Assembly (NCBI RefSeq): GCF_020497125.1
Contig: NC_059075.1
Span: forward strand, 67,103,321-67,167,320
Direction: 5' to 3'
Length of the DNA stretch: 64,000 bases
Origin: Mauremys mutica
Taxonomy: Eukaryota; Chordata; Testudines; Geoemydidae
The first letter of the stretch is position 1. Every line of letters begins with the position of its first letter. Position numbers and translations under genes: made by a program. The notes under the pieces were generated by a model. It was not told the DNA's origin and ran no database searches. It worked only from the letters and a program-made list of their open reading frames with translations. Shown here in pieces: positions 1-12,749 of the stretch.

Positions 1-1584
1 CTGCGTATGCTTCACCTTCTTGCTGAGGAGCAATATATTGCACCCATAAATGCAAAATATGATTACTGGAAGTGGGTATAATATAGGTTTGCATGTAATC
101 TAGCAGAGGTGCTAGCATAGGCGTACGTGAGATCTCATGTCTTCTGGTGGGGATTTTGTTAAGTGTATGTATAATTATTATTAAGCTGCTTTAGTGTACA
201 TTACCGTGTACACCTACACATGTATTATTTCTGTTGTAGGAATACAGAACCTGTTATTGCAAAGTATGCACCGGAGGGGTTTGTGGGCATACGTGTAGAT
301 GACTGCATTTCTGAGCTGCCAAAGGTGTGTACACACGCTCCTGGGAGGCTGCGTATGTACATAGTGTGCACATCTTGCACTCTTCTCTGGTCACGCTTCT
401 CTTAGGTAAACTTGTAGGAATTTTTTGGATGGCTTCTTAGCCGTTGATACTGAGCTGGACTGAAACTATCCTGTGGCACCTAGTCATCCTACCACAGCAT
501 CAGCTTCTATGTAGAAATTAGGCACTTGAATCTTCCACTGGAGAACACAAGTAACTCCTGTTGTAGTTACTCTTCTCCTGCGTTTCGCTCATCTTATTCT
601 TCCCTTTAGCCTTGCAGTTTAATATGTGGTTTAGTATTTAGTGGGATAGATTGTGTAATGAATTCGCCTAGCAGCAGTTACCAAAGAGAATCACAAGATC
701 AGATTAAATGCCATGCCACTGACAGATTTGATTTCAGGAGTAAGAGCCCAATACTTCATAGTATTGGGAGGCCTATATTGATTGCTAGCATATAAAGTGA
801 GGCTCCAGAAGTCAATCAAAGATTTAAACTCAGTCTCTATCTTGTTTTAATGTGAGTCAAATTTTGGGGGCAGGAAGTTCAGGTGGGGCATGGGAAGTGC
901 AGGCCAACATCAGCAGTGGGGATAGAGTTTAAATTCTCCTTTTTCAAAAAGTACAGGCCTCTACACATGAAGTAAGAGAATCTTTATTAGAAGTCAGCAG
1001 TATATGGCCAATGACACACATCTGAGCAGTTGTGAGTCTATCCAATAGAGGCCACATTATTACAATTCATACTAGCTGATACTTTACTTCAGAAAATAGG
1101 AAGACTTTCTTTCTGGCCATCTTGCTGACATTAAGGCATCATTCTGTGATCTTAGTAACATCAGCTTGAAAGGAGGCTTTGACTGTGTCCAAAGACAGGG
1201 GACACACTCATGGCAAAAGAAGGTAGCAAGGTTGTGGGCCGTACAGGTGAAGCTCAAAGGGTATGATTCAGATAAGTATCCAGAATGCAGGTGTTTATCT
1301 GAATTCATTCAAACCTCCTTATGTGCAATAAAACTGAGCTGGGAATCTTACTAGAAGAGGTCAAGTATTTCCAGTCCTTCGCAGTTCAGGTGTCTATAAT
1401 GTACTGTGAAAACAATCGTTGTCTTCTTAGGCAGCCTCTCTTCTCAGCCTCTCTGTGTCCAGCCCTGGATGAAATCTGGAAGTGCAGAGACAAGTGAAAC
1501 ATTAAAAAATTAATGAAACTCTTCCCAAATTTAAAAAATGGGGTTCAGTTCAGGAAGATACAGACAAAGGTTCGCGGAGAAGCT
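1..1584. other. Intronic stretch, no feature recognised
   Basis: Intron of SLC8A3 by position. Open frames are short and low in coding character. I see no transposon ends, tandem arrays or splice-bounded frame. Confidence 0.6.
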
Positions 1585-1800
1585 TTTTTTAAATAATAGC
1601 ACTGCATACCTCTCTAGCATCTATCAAGAACCTCAAAGCATATTACAAACATTAATGAATTAAATCTCACAGCCACTCTGTGAGCCAGAGAGGTATTATT
1701 TCCATTTCACAAATTGGGAAACTGAGGTACAGAGAGGTTAAGAGACTGACCCATCATCAGACAACAAGTCAGTAGCAGAGCCAGAAGTAGACCTGCAGTG
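1585..1800 (+). repeat. MIR-like CORE-SINE relic
   Basis: The stretch from 1667 has the MIR core order: a phrase like ctcacagccactctgtgagc, then a fall to the tract around cacaaattgggaaactgagg, then acagagaggttaag, then a phrase like gtcagtagcagagcca. This is the usual order of the amniote MIR/CORE-SINE 3' half. Divergence is high, so it is old. Confidence 0.65.
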
Positions 1801-3835
1801 TCCTTCATAATATAGGAAAGATCGCAATCATCTCTCTAGTGAACACAAAGGCGATTCTGTACTGAGAATGCGAGGTGCCTGTGGACACTAACTCCCCATT
1901 GTTGCACAGCTGACTGAGGGTCACAACTTGTGTTACACAGAGGGTATAAATCCTGGCCCAATGAAGCAATCCTAAATGGATTGCTGACTCCACTACAAAA
2001 CCTGCCTGATTCTGAGCCCCTTGCTCTAATCACTAAATACTTCCTTAACCAAACCGGGTTGCCCCATCCCTAGTTGTCAAGCTGCAAATGAAGAAGTTCC
2101 AAGTGAGTGTGGGAGTATTTCCATGCTATAGAGGTTGTCAGGGCTGCTGACTCACTGTACCTGCTAGAGGCAATGTGCTGTGATACTTAATATGGAGCGG
2201 GAGGGAGAATGAACATTGAAAACATTGGCTGAGAGAGAAGGTCACCCAATGCCTCAAGTAACCAAATCAAAGTATCTGGAATTTTCACTTCTGCCACTTC
2301 CCCACATGGAAAAAAACCTGCTCCTTATATATGACACCTAAATGGGGCACATTCTAAGCAGACTTGACTTCATTCATCTATGTGATATAAAACTAAATGT
2401 ATCACAACGCTGATTCCAAAAGCACTTATAACCATTAGCTTGTTTGATTCCATACACCGAAAGCTAGCTGAAATCACATCAGCCCAGTCTGGTATGTGTT
2501 TAGCTATATTTCAGGTGTATGTAAACTATAATCAAGTATTTGGTTGTTTGCTACATATGGGGCGAAACCCTTCATCTCAAGTAAGAACTTCACAAACTCT
2601 CACCCCACACTCAAGCAGAACCTTTTGAGGAGGTTCCAAAATCTTTTATTTTAATGTTTGTTTTCAATTTCCCTCCACACTGCCTCTGCACTTTCAGCTG
2701 GGACCAAAAATGCCAACGTACCATTACACAGTCTGTGCAGGAGAGAGAGTTTTCTCAGGGCTGGTCTGAGATTGGGGAACGACCTCCCCCAGGAACTAAG
2801 GACCATCACAAGCCCTCATGGCCTTCCACTCCAAAGGCAAGGGACATTTCTTAAGCCTGCCTTCTCTAACATAAACAGAGAGCAGGCAAATACAATGAAA
2901 AATCAAACCCTACCAAAACAAAATATTACAGACTAACAGATGTTAGTCACGTTGCTTAATGAACTACTAGAAGATGCTCAGATATTCAGTGAGGAGGGCA
3001 GTATAAGTACCTGAATAGGACAGAACAGACAAAGCTGTTCACATAGAATTTCTGTCTCTGAGCCAAAGCCTTATTACAGAAACACCGCAAGAGACCCTGT
3101 TCTCACAAGAATTTCACTCCAGTTTTTCCAAACGGGGGGATTTTGAACAGCACATCAGTTAGATGCCTAACACCAATTGAAAGTTAATGGGACTTGGACA
3201 CCTATTTCCTCTTTTGTGCCTTTGAAAATCCACCTTTGCAGACTTTTTAGGGCTTAACTGAACTGAGTCTCCAAAGATTTTGACATTCTCCCATTATCGG
3301 TCTCAAAGATATTCAAATTGCTTTTTCACTTTTGGATTCCTCTCCTCTTGCGATCTCTTATTCCTGATCCTGCCCCTTCCCTGAGGCAGCTACAGTATAG
3401 TGCTTAAAGAAAATGAAGTATTAGGACAATATTAAGGAGAATTTGAAAGTTGGCTCCTATCCATGGGCTGGGTATGGTTGCTTGGTTATGACCCTGTGCT
3501 TCATCTTGTGTCTGGGTGGTTACTTTATTCCCCCTCTGTGTAGGACTTTACAGAGATCACTTCCAAACCTCTTCTCAGTGTTTGCAGCTCTTACAGGTCT
3601 AATCTGTTCATTGCACTTTGCAATTTAGTTCTGTCCTCCATTGTACACCTCCCATTTTAGTTTTGTCCACAAATTTGATTATGGCTGAAGATACAGGAAA
3701 AAAACAAAACTACCCATCAAAGAGAACCACGAAACAGCCATGCATGGTGCAAATACAAGCGTCGGTGTTCCTTAGCTTAGTTGGTCAAAAAAGTCTCAGA
3801 AACCTGAGAGTATCAGACTAAGCTACAGAAGAAAG
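1801..3835. other. Intronic stretch with weak ancient-repeat similarity
   Basis: No exon or intact element is seen. Positions 1880-2045 could be the end of a second MIR-type copy (it ends with a ctctaatcactaaa phrase). Positions 3150-3290 resemble an old dispersed repeat rich in 'gatgcctaa' and 'tttgaaaatcca' phrases that also appears near 6690 and 11470. Open frames here look like chance. Confidence 0.45.
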
Positions 3836-3837
3836 CA

Positions 3838-3962
3838 AGAAGTGTCACTGCTTGAAAACTGGCAGCTGCTTCCCCATTGTGACAGAAGTAGCTCTGTGAA
3901 CCACGTGGAATGACTCTGAAGGCCAGCAGTGTGCCACAGACCAAAATTTAAGAGCCACTGCC
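3838..3962 (+). mobile_element. hAT-type element fragment (right end)
   Basis: This segment parallels 61320-61446. Both start near gaagtgtcactgcttg, continue through ctg..gacagaagtagctct and end with a phrase like cacagaccaaaatttaagagccactg, a typical hAT right terminus. The left end is not visible, so it is a fragment. Confidence 0.5.
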
Positions 3963-5496
3963 TGCCATATGGGTTTTTAATAACACAGTCTTCTTACTCT
4001 TTAAATCACTGAATTATTTAGCATCCTTTTACCACTCAGTATTGGCCGTTCTAGTTCAGGATCTCAGGAGAGTAGGACTTAAGTTCACTCTGAAAGGTTT
4101 TTTTTAATTTTCATAACGAGCAGTCCGTATTTTCCTTTTAGGAGGAGGGATTCAAAGTCACCCCACTTAACCTGCTAATAAAACTCCAGTTGCTAGTTTA
4201 ATCAGTCTCAGAACAGCTGATCATCTATCCCCTTTTCCCTGTGGGACAGTTATTGAATCAGGCTGGAAAGGGAGGAGGCAAGAACAAGGCCTGCCACATC
4301 ATGTGCTTATCAAAGAGGGCCTATTTCAGTATCTCATTGGTACATAAGGTGAAAGGTCTCAGTGGGCCACTGGAATATAGGAGGAAGAGGGAGCAATTGT
4401 AGGGGGTGAGCCTAAAATGGAACCAGGGTCTGAAAGAAAATACAAGGCTCTGAAGAGGAGGAGATGGGGTTGGTTAAGTTCATAGAGCCTTGTGTAAGAA
4501 TCTCACCTGGTGCTTAGAGACATTACTCATATCATCTGCCTGATTCTTGCAGCTCTTTGAATGACACCCAGGGACAGCATCAGATTCCACTTGCTGTGCT
4601 TGCATTAGTCAATTCACAGCAGACTAGGCATACATGGCAATGCTAGGCTGCCTCCTATACAGGTACCATCTAACTAGATGCTCATGATAAGGAATGTGAA
4701 GGGAGCTCTGGTATTCCAAGGTGAAGATCTACTCTTCATTGCATCTGTCTCTTTTCTACCTTCAGGCTATTCACTCCTCCGAGAGGGGTGCGAGTAAAGG
4801 GCCTATCTACCTCAAAAGATGGTTCCTTCTTATATTGCACTGACTTGATTCTCACACACATCATGGGGGTAGTGGAGGGAAGGATGTTGGGTGCTGAGAT
4901 TTTGGGGGCGGAGGAAACCCAGGGGATGGAAGTGTATTTTTTTTCATGGATTTAGTCAAATATCATTGGCCCTTTGGGGTATTTATAATTTAGCACAGAA
5001 TGTAACCTATTGTTGGCTGTTTTTACTGATTCTGAAATGAAGGAATTGGGGATTCTTATTTTGGTCATTAGTGGACATATGCACCCACACCACAAAACCA
5101 GCAACCATCCAGTTTGGCAAAAGTGGCAGTCGCTGTTCAGGAGATGTTCCTGCAGGAATAGCAGCAGTGTGGCAGGACTGAAGTGCGTTGGCAGGACTGT
5201 GGGGATAGGAGTTGGATCCCAGGGCTAGAATAATGACATGTTGCAGATCAAGAATGCAATGCATTGCCGAGGCCTGTGCTTTCTGTAGCTTCTGACTGGC
5301 TCTGATGAGCTCTGTTTCCCTGTTTTGCTCATTGGTATGAAAGTATGCAAGCCCAGCAGCCTGTATTGGCTTACCCAGAATACTGAGCCTGCTTATGTAT
5401 GTTTACCCACATACTTGTGGGCACAAAATCCCCCTGGCAATAGGTCTCTTCCCTTTGCTTTTTTCCTTCCCAGAATATTTCTGCTGATCAGTAAAG
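3963..5496. other. Intronic stretch, no feature recognised
   Basis: I see no exon, transposon terminus or tandem repeat. The overlapping short open frames on both strands near 5007-5264 have no recognisable domain. Confidence 0.55.
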
Positions 5497-6609
5497 CAGT
5501 GGTGTCCAGCCTGTGGCCCTTGAGTCTCTGGAGTCGGGGAACAGTGTTAAGAAGAAAATTGGTATTTGATTATGAATTGAAAATGTGCTTCCTGAGCAGC
5601 ACCTTGTGATTTTTCAGTGACAGCCCAATTATGATTTTTAATATTCTTCTTATTTATTTATTTGTATTGCTGCCTAGGAACGCTAGTCATGGACCAGGAC
5701 CCTGTTGTGCCAAGCGCTGTACAAACACAGAGCAAAAAGATAATCACTGCCCCAAAGCGCTTGCAATCTAAGTAGAAACAAGAGACGACAGAGGGACACA
5801 GGTGGAGGATGTACAAGGAAATTGTGAGGCAGCATTGGTCAATATGATGGGAGTCTCCCACCTTTCAGGGTTCCAGAGCCCAGGCTTCAGGCTGAGCCCA
5901 GAAGTCTACACAGCAATGGAACATCCCCTCAGCCTGAGCCCCACGAGCCCGAGTCTGCTGGCACTGGCCAGTCACAGGTGTCTACATATCCTCAGAGGCT
6001 GCTGTTCCTTCCCTACTGCAGCTACTCAACAGTTCCCGTGCTGGCCAGCTGCTGCATCACAGGGCAGGAAGATGAGAGAAGTTCTGATTTGTCTCTTGCC
6101 TGCTTCCCTACTGGGCTGTGGGAGATCCAGGGAGAACAGGATAGCAACTCAGGGTCTGCCTCTTCTGGAGCCTAAGGGGGTGCTTAGCAATAGATGGCTC
6201 CCGTCCCCAACATTGGCAGTCAGGAAGGGTGAATGGAGAAGCAGCTGAGAACCAAGCACAAAATATGGATCCCTGATTTTCTGCCATAGCCCAGGTTAAA
6301 GCAGGCTGGAGCTGCTATAAGTTGTGCCAGCTGGCAACCATCCCCTATGGGACCATATGCCAGCTGGGGATAGCTGGAATGCAGTGTACTCCAGCCAGTT
6401 CCCCTCTTCCAGGGGTACAGCGGAAGTGGCACAATAGCCAATTATGCACAAGGAAGTCTGCAGCAGGGAACTTGTAGGTGGTTTCTGCTCCTTGCTCACA
6501 AAGGGGTTGGAACAGGGCAGAGAATCTGATCCAGTGCATTCATTGTAGTCCCTTCACTTCCTTGAAATAATATATTTGGCCCTCAGGCTGATAAGGTTGG
6601 ACATCACTG
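5497..6609. mobile_element. Old hAT non-autonomous transposon, 1.1 kb
   Basis: The left terminus CAGTGGTGTCCAGCCTG matches the reverse complement of the right terminus, CAGTGATGTCCAACCTTATC. The flanks are cagtaaag (5489-5496) and ctgtaaag (6610-6617), an 8-bp TSD with one mismatch, as expected for hAT. The interior holds an older repeat at 5677-5850 and a 148-codon chance frame with no transposase motif. Confidence 0.7.
5677..5850 (+). repeat. Ancient dispersed repeat ('gtacaaacac' family)
   Basis: The order of phrases (aggaccctgttgtgccaagc, gctgtacaaacacagagc, ctgccccaaagcgcttgcaa, then acagagggacacagg and cattggtcaatatgatgg) recurs at 47555-47643 plus 47769-47850 and partly at 42272-42362. 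It is an old reptile interspersed repeat whose class I cannot name. Confidence 0.6.
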
Positions 6610-6682
6610 CTGTAAAGTCTCACCAGGCACAAGAAATAGTTTGCAGTCCACTGTCTGCAGGAGCCATGGCCAAGACTCTCAA

Positions 6683-6830
6683 ACATGGGTGCCTAGAGTT
6701 GTGCACCTAAGTGTCTTGATTTTCAGAAGTCAATAGGAACTGCAGGTGCTCAGCACTCTGGGGAAAAAATATCAAGCCACTATTTAAGTTCCTAACTTAG
6801 GCACCCAAGTTTGTAAATGTTGGCTCTGTG
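6683..6830. repeat. Ancient repeat with inverted ends
   Basis: It begins gggtgcctagagttgtgcac and ends aacttaggcacccaagtttg, so the ends are loosely inverted copies around a phrase gattttcagaagtcaatagg. Similar phrases occur near 3150 and 11470. Class unknown. Confidence 0.4.
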
Positions 6831-8354
6831 TGTCCATATGTGTATCTCTGTGCGTGTATTGATCTGTCTCAAGAATGAAATTAAAAAGAAGTGGCAGGCT
6901 GGTAGAGACCTATACAAATGTCAGCCATTCAGAAGAGTCCCGTCTCTGCTGTAACATTTGAAATACCACATGTGATATGGGAGAGGAGTGGGGAGCTAGA
7001 GAGAGATGGTATCAGATAGAGCAGTAAATTGAGACCCACAGCCTGCAATAGACCCTGGCAACCTGTTACTCCAGGAACGATAGCAGAGGAGAAAATGGAT
7101 TGACCTTGCTGCAACCAAAAATTAATTTAAAGGCTGAGAACGTCTGCAGACATATCTATTTGAACAGTGCCATATCTACGATTGCACAAATGAGATTTTT
7201 CCATTTAGGGATCACAGTTTTACAAGGTGGGGTTCTTTCATTATCGCATGCTCAGCCTCTTCAGAATTAATCATCCGAAAGGTTTTTCTTTGTTTTAACA
7301 TGGAGGAAAGGTGCATTTAGATCACTAGGATTAATGCACTAGCCATAGACCTTCCTGATTTAAAATCCTCATTCAGTCTCCAAACAGATCTTTGCTCCTT
7401 ACCTAATGGAGACTTCTATACGCTACAAAGCTGTCTCCTAGGGTGGCAATATTGGCAGTCTCTTCCTTGGAAAGATGCAGGGTTCAGATGACAGAATAGT
7501 TATTGCAGGCCAGAAATGAATGGCATTGCTGAAGGGGAGAGCTGAAGATGGATCTAGCTGAGATGTAGCCAGTCAGGATTGAGGTGCATTAGCAAAGCTG
7601 TGTGGTGACATGAGGGCTGGGACAGTACTGTGTGAGTCAGGCCAGAAGAGATTGTTGACCAGTCTGTGGTGGAAGCTCGCTCTGTGTCCTGCTCTATGAA
7701 ATGCAGCACAGTTTCTTTTAAATAAAATGCAGCGGTTTTATCATTTATAATAATTTTTCACCTTCTGCTCCCTTCATCAACTGCTACAGTGGCCCATTAG
7801 GAGGATGTAAGTGTGCTCAGATGCTTTGTAGATGATACACCAGACTCCCTGGTTAATTAAAAAATCCAACCACCTCTCTCCACTTTCTGGTGTGCTGTAT
7901 TTTCTTCAAGCGTAAAAGAACAAAGCAAATACAACGCAAAACCTTAAGACCCTTTACTGACTGATTTCTACTTTAGGTCCCGAGCCCACTGCTTTTTTGG
8001 TGGTTTTTAATAGCAGTAAATTATAAAGATAAAAACATAAACAGTCCCCAAACATAGCAGATTCTCCAGAGTAGAGGCCTTGCTTTGAACTCACCATCTA
8101 CACTGAGGGGACCCCTGCAAATTTTATATTTCCAAACTGGCAGATTAAGAAGGCCCACTGCCAGACAAACTCAGTTGTTTAACTTCTGCTGGTCCTGGAC
8201 AAACCTTTGTAGTAGAAAGAAGAGTTTTTTTCCAAGTGCCAGCTGGGGTTGGATGCTGTCAGCTCAGAAGGATTCCTCTGAGGGCCAGTACAACCATCAC
8301 CCAGTGATCGCCATTCCACTGCCAGCTCTGCCTCAGAATTCCTTTGTGTAATGT
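6831..8354. other. Intronic stretch, no feature recognised
   Basis: No exon or mobile-element end was found. The A/T-rich stretch at 7700-7770 has no obvious repeat structure and could be non-repetitive intron, but conservation cannot be judged from one sequence. Confidence 0.5.
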
Positions 8355-8470
8355 TGGGCCAGTCACTGAATCTCTCTGTGCTTTAGATTCCCCAGCTGGT
8401 TCCTCCCCCCACAGGGACGTTGCAAAGATAAATTCATTAATGTTTCTGAGAGGCTGGGATACTAAGGTGA
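8355..8470 (+). repeat. MIR/L2-like relic
   Basis: Phrases run as in MIR/L2 3' parts: gggccagtcactgaatctct, tgtgctttagattccccagc, then gggacgttgcaaagataaat. The copy is diverged. Confidence 0.45.
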
Positions 8471-9292
8471 TAGGAACCATGTAAATAGATTGCCAGAAGT
8501 GGCGACAGCATTCATATGCGTAATACGCAAATGAGTTTTGCCAACGCTCAGAATTTGTAACAAGTGTGTGATTAAAGGTTTGTGGTTAAACTTGATTATT
8601 CTTGACGAATTGCTGTGCTTTGTTTTGGTGGATGTGGGGAGACAGTAGGGGTCTTGGATGGGCCATTGCTCTTCCCAAGGTTCATTTGGGTTACAGGCAG
8701 TGAATCTCTGCCATCGCAACATGTTACAAGCCACTCTGCTGCAGGTGGAAAGGAAAGGTACATAGCAGCCTGAGCTTTGTCCTCTCTGAACATTTCATCC
8801 CCCTTACAGGCAGATGTATGGCTGGCACAGCCAGAATCTGCACTTCTTGCTCTTTCTCTTGTCTTGTTGATTGCCACAGCAGTTGTCACTCTCTGGAAGA
8901 CCTCCGGGCCCTTTCTACAGGATGCTGCCGACAAGGAGTGGAGGTATCAAAATGAGAGAGGAGGGAAGCATGGCATGGTAACATGAGTGTACAGAGAAGG
9001 TTGTTTCTGCACACTGAGAGCATCTCATTGCATATGAAAATAGAAAAAGATGGAGTCCTTGTGGGCTGGGCTAGGGAACAAGAATAGAAATACATTATGG
9101 CAATAGATACTCTAACTTGCACCTGTTCTGACTGGTCTCAAGACAGAACTGTGCTTGAAAGCTACTGAGAAGGGTGCTAGTTTCTAGAAGCTGGTGCAGC
9201 TGCCTATTTGTTCTCTACCACTTCTTGTGATACCTTCTATGTGTTAAAGGAGTTAAGTTATTTATGGGCTTGTCAGTGATTCCCATCACTGC

Positions 9293-9425
9293 AATATCTG
9301 AGTGCCTCGCAAATATTAATGAATTTAGACTCTCCACACCGCTTTGAGGCAGAGCAGGAGGAAAGTGAGGTACATAGAGAGGAAGTCTGTGGTAGAACCT
9401 GGGTCTGATGACTTCTAGTGCTTTG
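9293..9425 (+). repeat. MIR-like relic
   Basis: The sequence from gagtgcctcgcaaatattaa through ctttgaggcagagcagg, gtgaggtacatagagagg and gtagaacctgggtctgatga follows the MIR core order. Confidence 0.5.
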
Positions 9426-9619
9426 CTTCCTCCCATTATAAAATCTAAGTTAAAGAACTCCAAGTGGGTGCTTTGGCAGTACACGCTCCGCATATTTAGT
9501 CTTTGTTTCATGTACTGCATGCTGGGTAATAACATGAGGTCTCCAAGTTTCTAAAACTCAACTGTTTACAGAGATACGGCAATTGCAGCTAGCAATTAGG
9601 CCAGGCGCATACAGTCTGA

Positions 9620-10178
9620 GGCCTAGTCTACATTAAAAATTCACACCCCTGAGCACCATAGCTTTGCTGGCCTAACTCCTGGTGTTGATGTGGCTAAGTT
9701 GATAAAAAAAAAATGCTTCCATCAACCTAGCTACCACCAGTCGTGGAGGTGGATTACCTACAGTGCTAGAAAAATTCCTTCAGTTGCTGTAGGAAGTGTC
9801 TACACCAGGGGTCGGCAACCTTTCAGAAGTGGTGTGCCGAGTCTTCATTTATTCACTCTAATCTAAGGTTTCGTGTGCCAGTAATATATTTTAAAGTTTT
9901 TAGAAGGTCTCTTTCTATAAGTCTATCATATATAACTAAACTGTTGTTGTATGTAAAGTAAATAAGGTTTTTAAAATGTTTAAGAAGCTTCATTTAAAAT
10001 TAAATTAAAATACAGAGCCCCTTGAACCGGTGGCCAGACCCGAGCAGTGTGAGTGCCACTGAAAATCAGCTCGCGTGCCGCCTTCGGCATGTGTGCCATA
10101 GGTTGCCTACCCCTGGTCTACACTATAGCTACAGCGCTGTAGCTGTGCTGCAGTAGTGCCTGTAGTATAGACATGGTC
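9620..10178. mobile_element. Harbinger-type MITE split by a younger hAT
   Basis: The left end GGCCTAGTCTACATT and the inverted right end (reading GACCATGTCTATACTAC on minus) are the 'GGCC..GTCTACA' termini shared by the large Harbinger element at 37009 and the MITEs at 52.7 kb. The flanks are tga and taa, a degraded 3-bp TSD. The interior is interrupted at 9806-10115 by a hAT element. Confidence 0.65.
9806..10115. mobile_element. hAT MITE, copy 1 (310 bp)
   Basis: The termini CAGGGGTCGGCAACC and GGTTGCCTACCCCTG are inverted repeats. A perfect 8-bp duplication gtctacac flanks it (9798-9805 and 10116-10123), diagnostic of hAT insertion. There is no coding capacity. It is nested in an older Harbinger-type MITE. 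A second copy lies at 14574. Confidence 0.9.
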
Positions 10179-10181
10179 TAA

Positions 10182-12480
10182 CTTCCTGGTGCCTTCTCCA
10201 AATGTTTGCCTTCTGCAACCTGTGCTCCTCCCTACAAATTCTGGGCAGGTTGCTACAGTCTTTACATCTTTCCTGAAATACTTTGGGGACCCTCATGATT
10301 GGGAATTCTGGGAATTATAGGTGCCCAGATTTCCTCATTCCATACTCTGGTTTGCATGCTCCCAGTTGGCTTGATGCAGGCTATCCTGATTCTCTAAGAT
10401 CCTACTGTGTGAGCCTCCAGTGAAAGGGTTAGCCATCCAGCGTGTTTGGCTGGCTGTCTAGATGCACAACCTCAGTTTTTATATATTTATTTTAGTACTA
10501 ATTATGATGCATTTGGGCTTGGAATCGTATAATTGTACAGTATAAGATGATACACAGACTTATTTCAAGTCAAAGTTATTTTTAATGGAATTGCCAAAGG
10601 GAGAAGAGAAGAATCTCCACTAAATTTAACCTCAGTATTTCAGACTAAAATTTCCTGGGCAAACAGGAGTATATGAAATTGACCTAATATGTTTTCACCT
10701 TGCCATACAGAAGATATTTGCTAACCTAATGGGGGAGTCAGTGGGCCAGCTTTATTGAATCATAGTGGTAACATGCAGTGGTCCTGGAGCAGTAATTCAG
10801 ACATTCTGGGCACTGGGAGTTCGAAGCTATTGACGAATAATAATGGTGAGGCTGCAGCAGATGAGAAGTAAGATCCTGTTGAACTTTTCACAAGCATAGC
10901 AGTGTTAGCCAATTGTAGTGGCCAAATTCTTATGTAGATAAATATAGGTTATGTCCCTAAATTCCCCCAACAATGTCAGTGCCTCACTTTGTGGTTTCAC
11001 CTGTGGTATAGGGCTGCTGTGTGCTGTTAAATAGATGTTGCACTTCACTCCAGAAGTGGATGCATTTCAGTTGTAGTTGAAGTGATTGCTTCATATGTAG
11101 CTTGTAAAGTGCACTGGGTTGTATTGCATAGGCTGTTTGGAGTGCAATGTGGTGGCCTAAGCTGAAGAGAAGTAGCTGATGAAAATTGTCTCATAGTTTA
11201 GGCTAGACTAACATATCTAAAGGTAAACTGTCTTGATAGGAAGGGTTTTCACACCAACAGGAAATGTCCCACTAAAATAAAGTGGAGCTCTCTGTAAATT
11301 AGTACATGCCATTGAGCAGACCTCTCAGAGCAGAATGGCATCCGATTGTGAGTGCAGTAGCTAGGAGAAATATGAAGCCGAGTGTTTTCTGCATCCTGAA
11401 ACGTGAGAGGGCATGGTTTGAGAACAGGGCTTGATGCCTGGCTCTGCCAGTGAGTTGTTGCGCAAGTAACTTAGGTCAACATTTTAGGTGCCTCAATTTT
11501 GGGGTTCTCAATTGAGACATCCTCTGTTGGATTTTCAGTGGCTCCAGTTACCCACAGTTCTTATTGATCTCAACGGGCCTTAAATCACTCTGTGCCTCCG
11601 TGTTCTCCATCTGTGAAATAGAAATGATAATACTGACCTACCTGCCAGGGCTATTTGAGGCTTAATTAATTGATGTTTGTTGAGCACTTTTAGATCCTTG
11701 TATGGGAAGTGCTGTGCAAGCACTTGGTTTTATATTATCCCACAAATACAATAAGAAGTAACCCCCATGCTGTGTCTCAGATTGCTTCTGTACATTAATA
11801 TCTAACACATGCTTACATAGTGCAACCCATTCCAAAATGGGAATTTGGCTGGGACATCTGAGCTAGTGCCCTTGCTCTTGTAAAAAGTGCCGTGGGATCT
11901 TTAATGAGAACAAGCAGTAGCTGCATCAGTTCTGAATCTCTTTTGAAATCCAGCACCTCCAGCAGCAAAATGCCCCCTCATGTCATGCTGAGGCATTGGC
12001 TTGTTTTTACTTTCAGGGAAGGGCACCACCTGTCAAATCTCCAAACCCACTTCCTGCAGTGACCTTAATTTGCCTTGGAGATCTCCCATCTCAATACTGA
12101 CCAGGTCTGATACTGCTTAGCTTGTGAGTTCTGACAACTGCTTGCTTTTATGGGAAGGGATTTTTATAATATTGGCACACTGAAACCACCTTCCTGATTT
12201 ATCCTTATTTTAACCATTTTTGTGTGTGACTGAGTTTAATTAAGATTGACTAGTAAATATTTATCCTTATGCTGAAAAAAGACCAAGGTTTGCCTTTTAA
12301 CGAAACCTGCTCAATTTGAGTATTTAGCTGCAGCTGTCTGGATAGATGAAAAAATATATTTAAAAAATCCCAACACAAGTTTTCTGCTGCGCAGGTTTTG
12401 TGCAAATCCCTCTTTGGCCAAGGGCCATCCCGCCTTTGCTCCCCACAAACAAACTTTCCCTCCCCCTTCTGTGGCAAAGT
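10182..12480. other. Intronic stretch with diffuse old repeats
   Basis: Positions 11465-11600 resemble the 'ttttaggtgcctcaattttg' dispersed repeat. Positions 11590-11750 resemble a MIR/L2 tail (tctgtgaaatagaaatgataatac, then ttgttgagcacttttagatc). The remainder shows no recognisable feature. Confidence 0.5.
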
Positions 12481-12504
12481 GAAGCTCGTTACCATGGAAG
12501 CCTC

Positions 12505-12738
12505 ATTAAATTTGCATCTTGCTCAGCCTGGGCTGCACCACGGCAGCAAGTTGTATTTTTGGCCTGTGGTGGTTATATAATGAGAGAGGGAGAGCAGGGA
12601 GGTTCCAGTGGGAACGTTGCCTTTATGTAGCCCTCTGTGGCTGACACTTGGCTAACTCTGTTGAACTGGAAGCCCGTGGAACTCCGGCAGCAGAGAGATC
12701 CACAGCTGTCTCCATCACATGTCACCAGCTGGGTTATT
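12505..12738 (+). promoter_or_regulatory. Possible intronic promoter and first exon (speculative)
   Basis: An octamer ATTTGCAT (about 12511) is followed some 60 bp later by a TATA-like TTATATAAT (about 12573). Two CAGCTG E-boxes follow near 12701 and 12727, then a consensus donor gtgagt at 12739. This spacing is what an internal alternative promoter with a short non-coding first exon would show. There is no expression or conservation evidence, and such motifs also occur by chance in 64 kb. Confidence 0.2.
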
Positions 12739-12749
12739 GTGAGTCTCCG

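Noticed and set aside
5802..6248. 148-codon plus-strand frame
   Set aside because: It begins in an old repeat and runs through the interior of a hAT MITE; no transposase or host motif.
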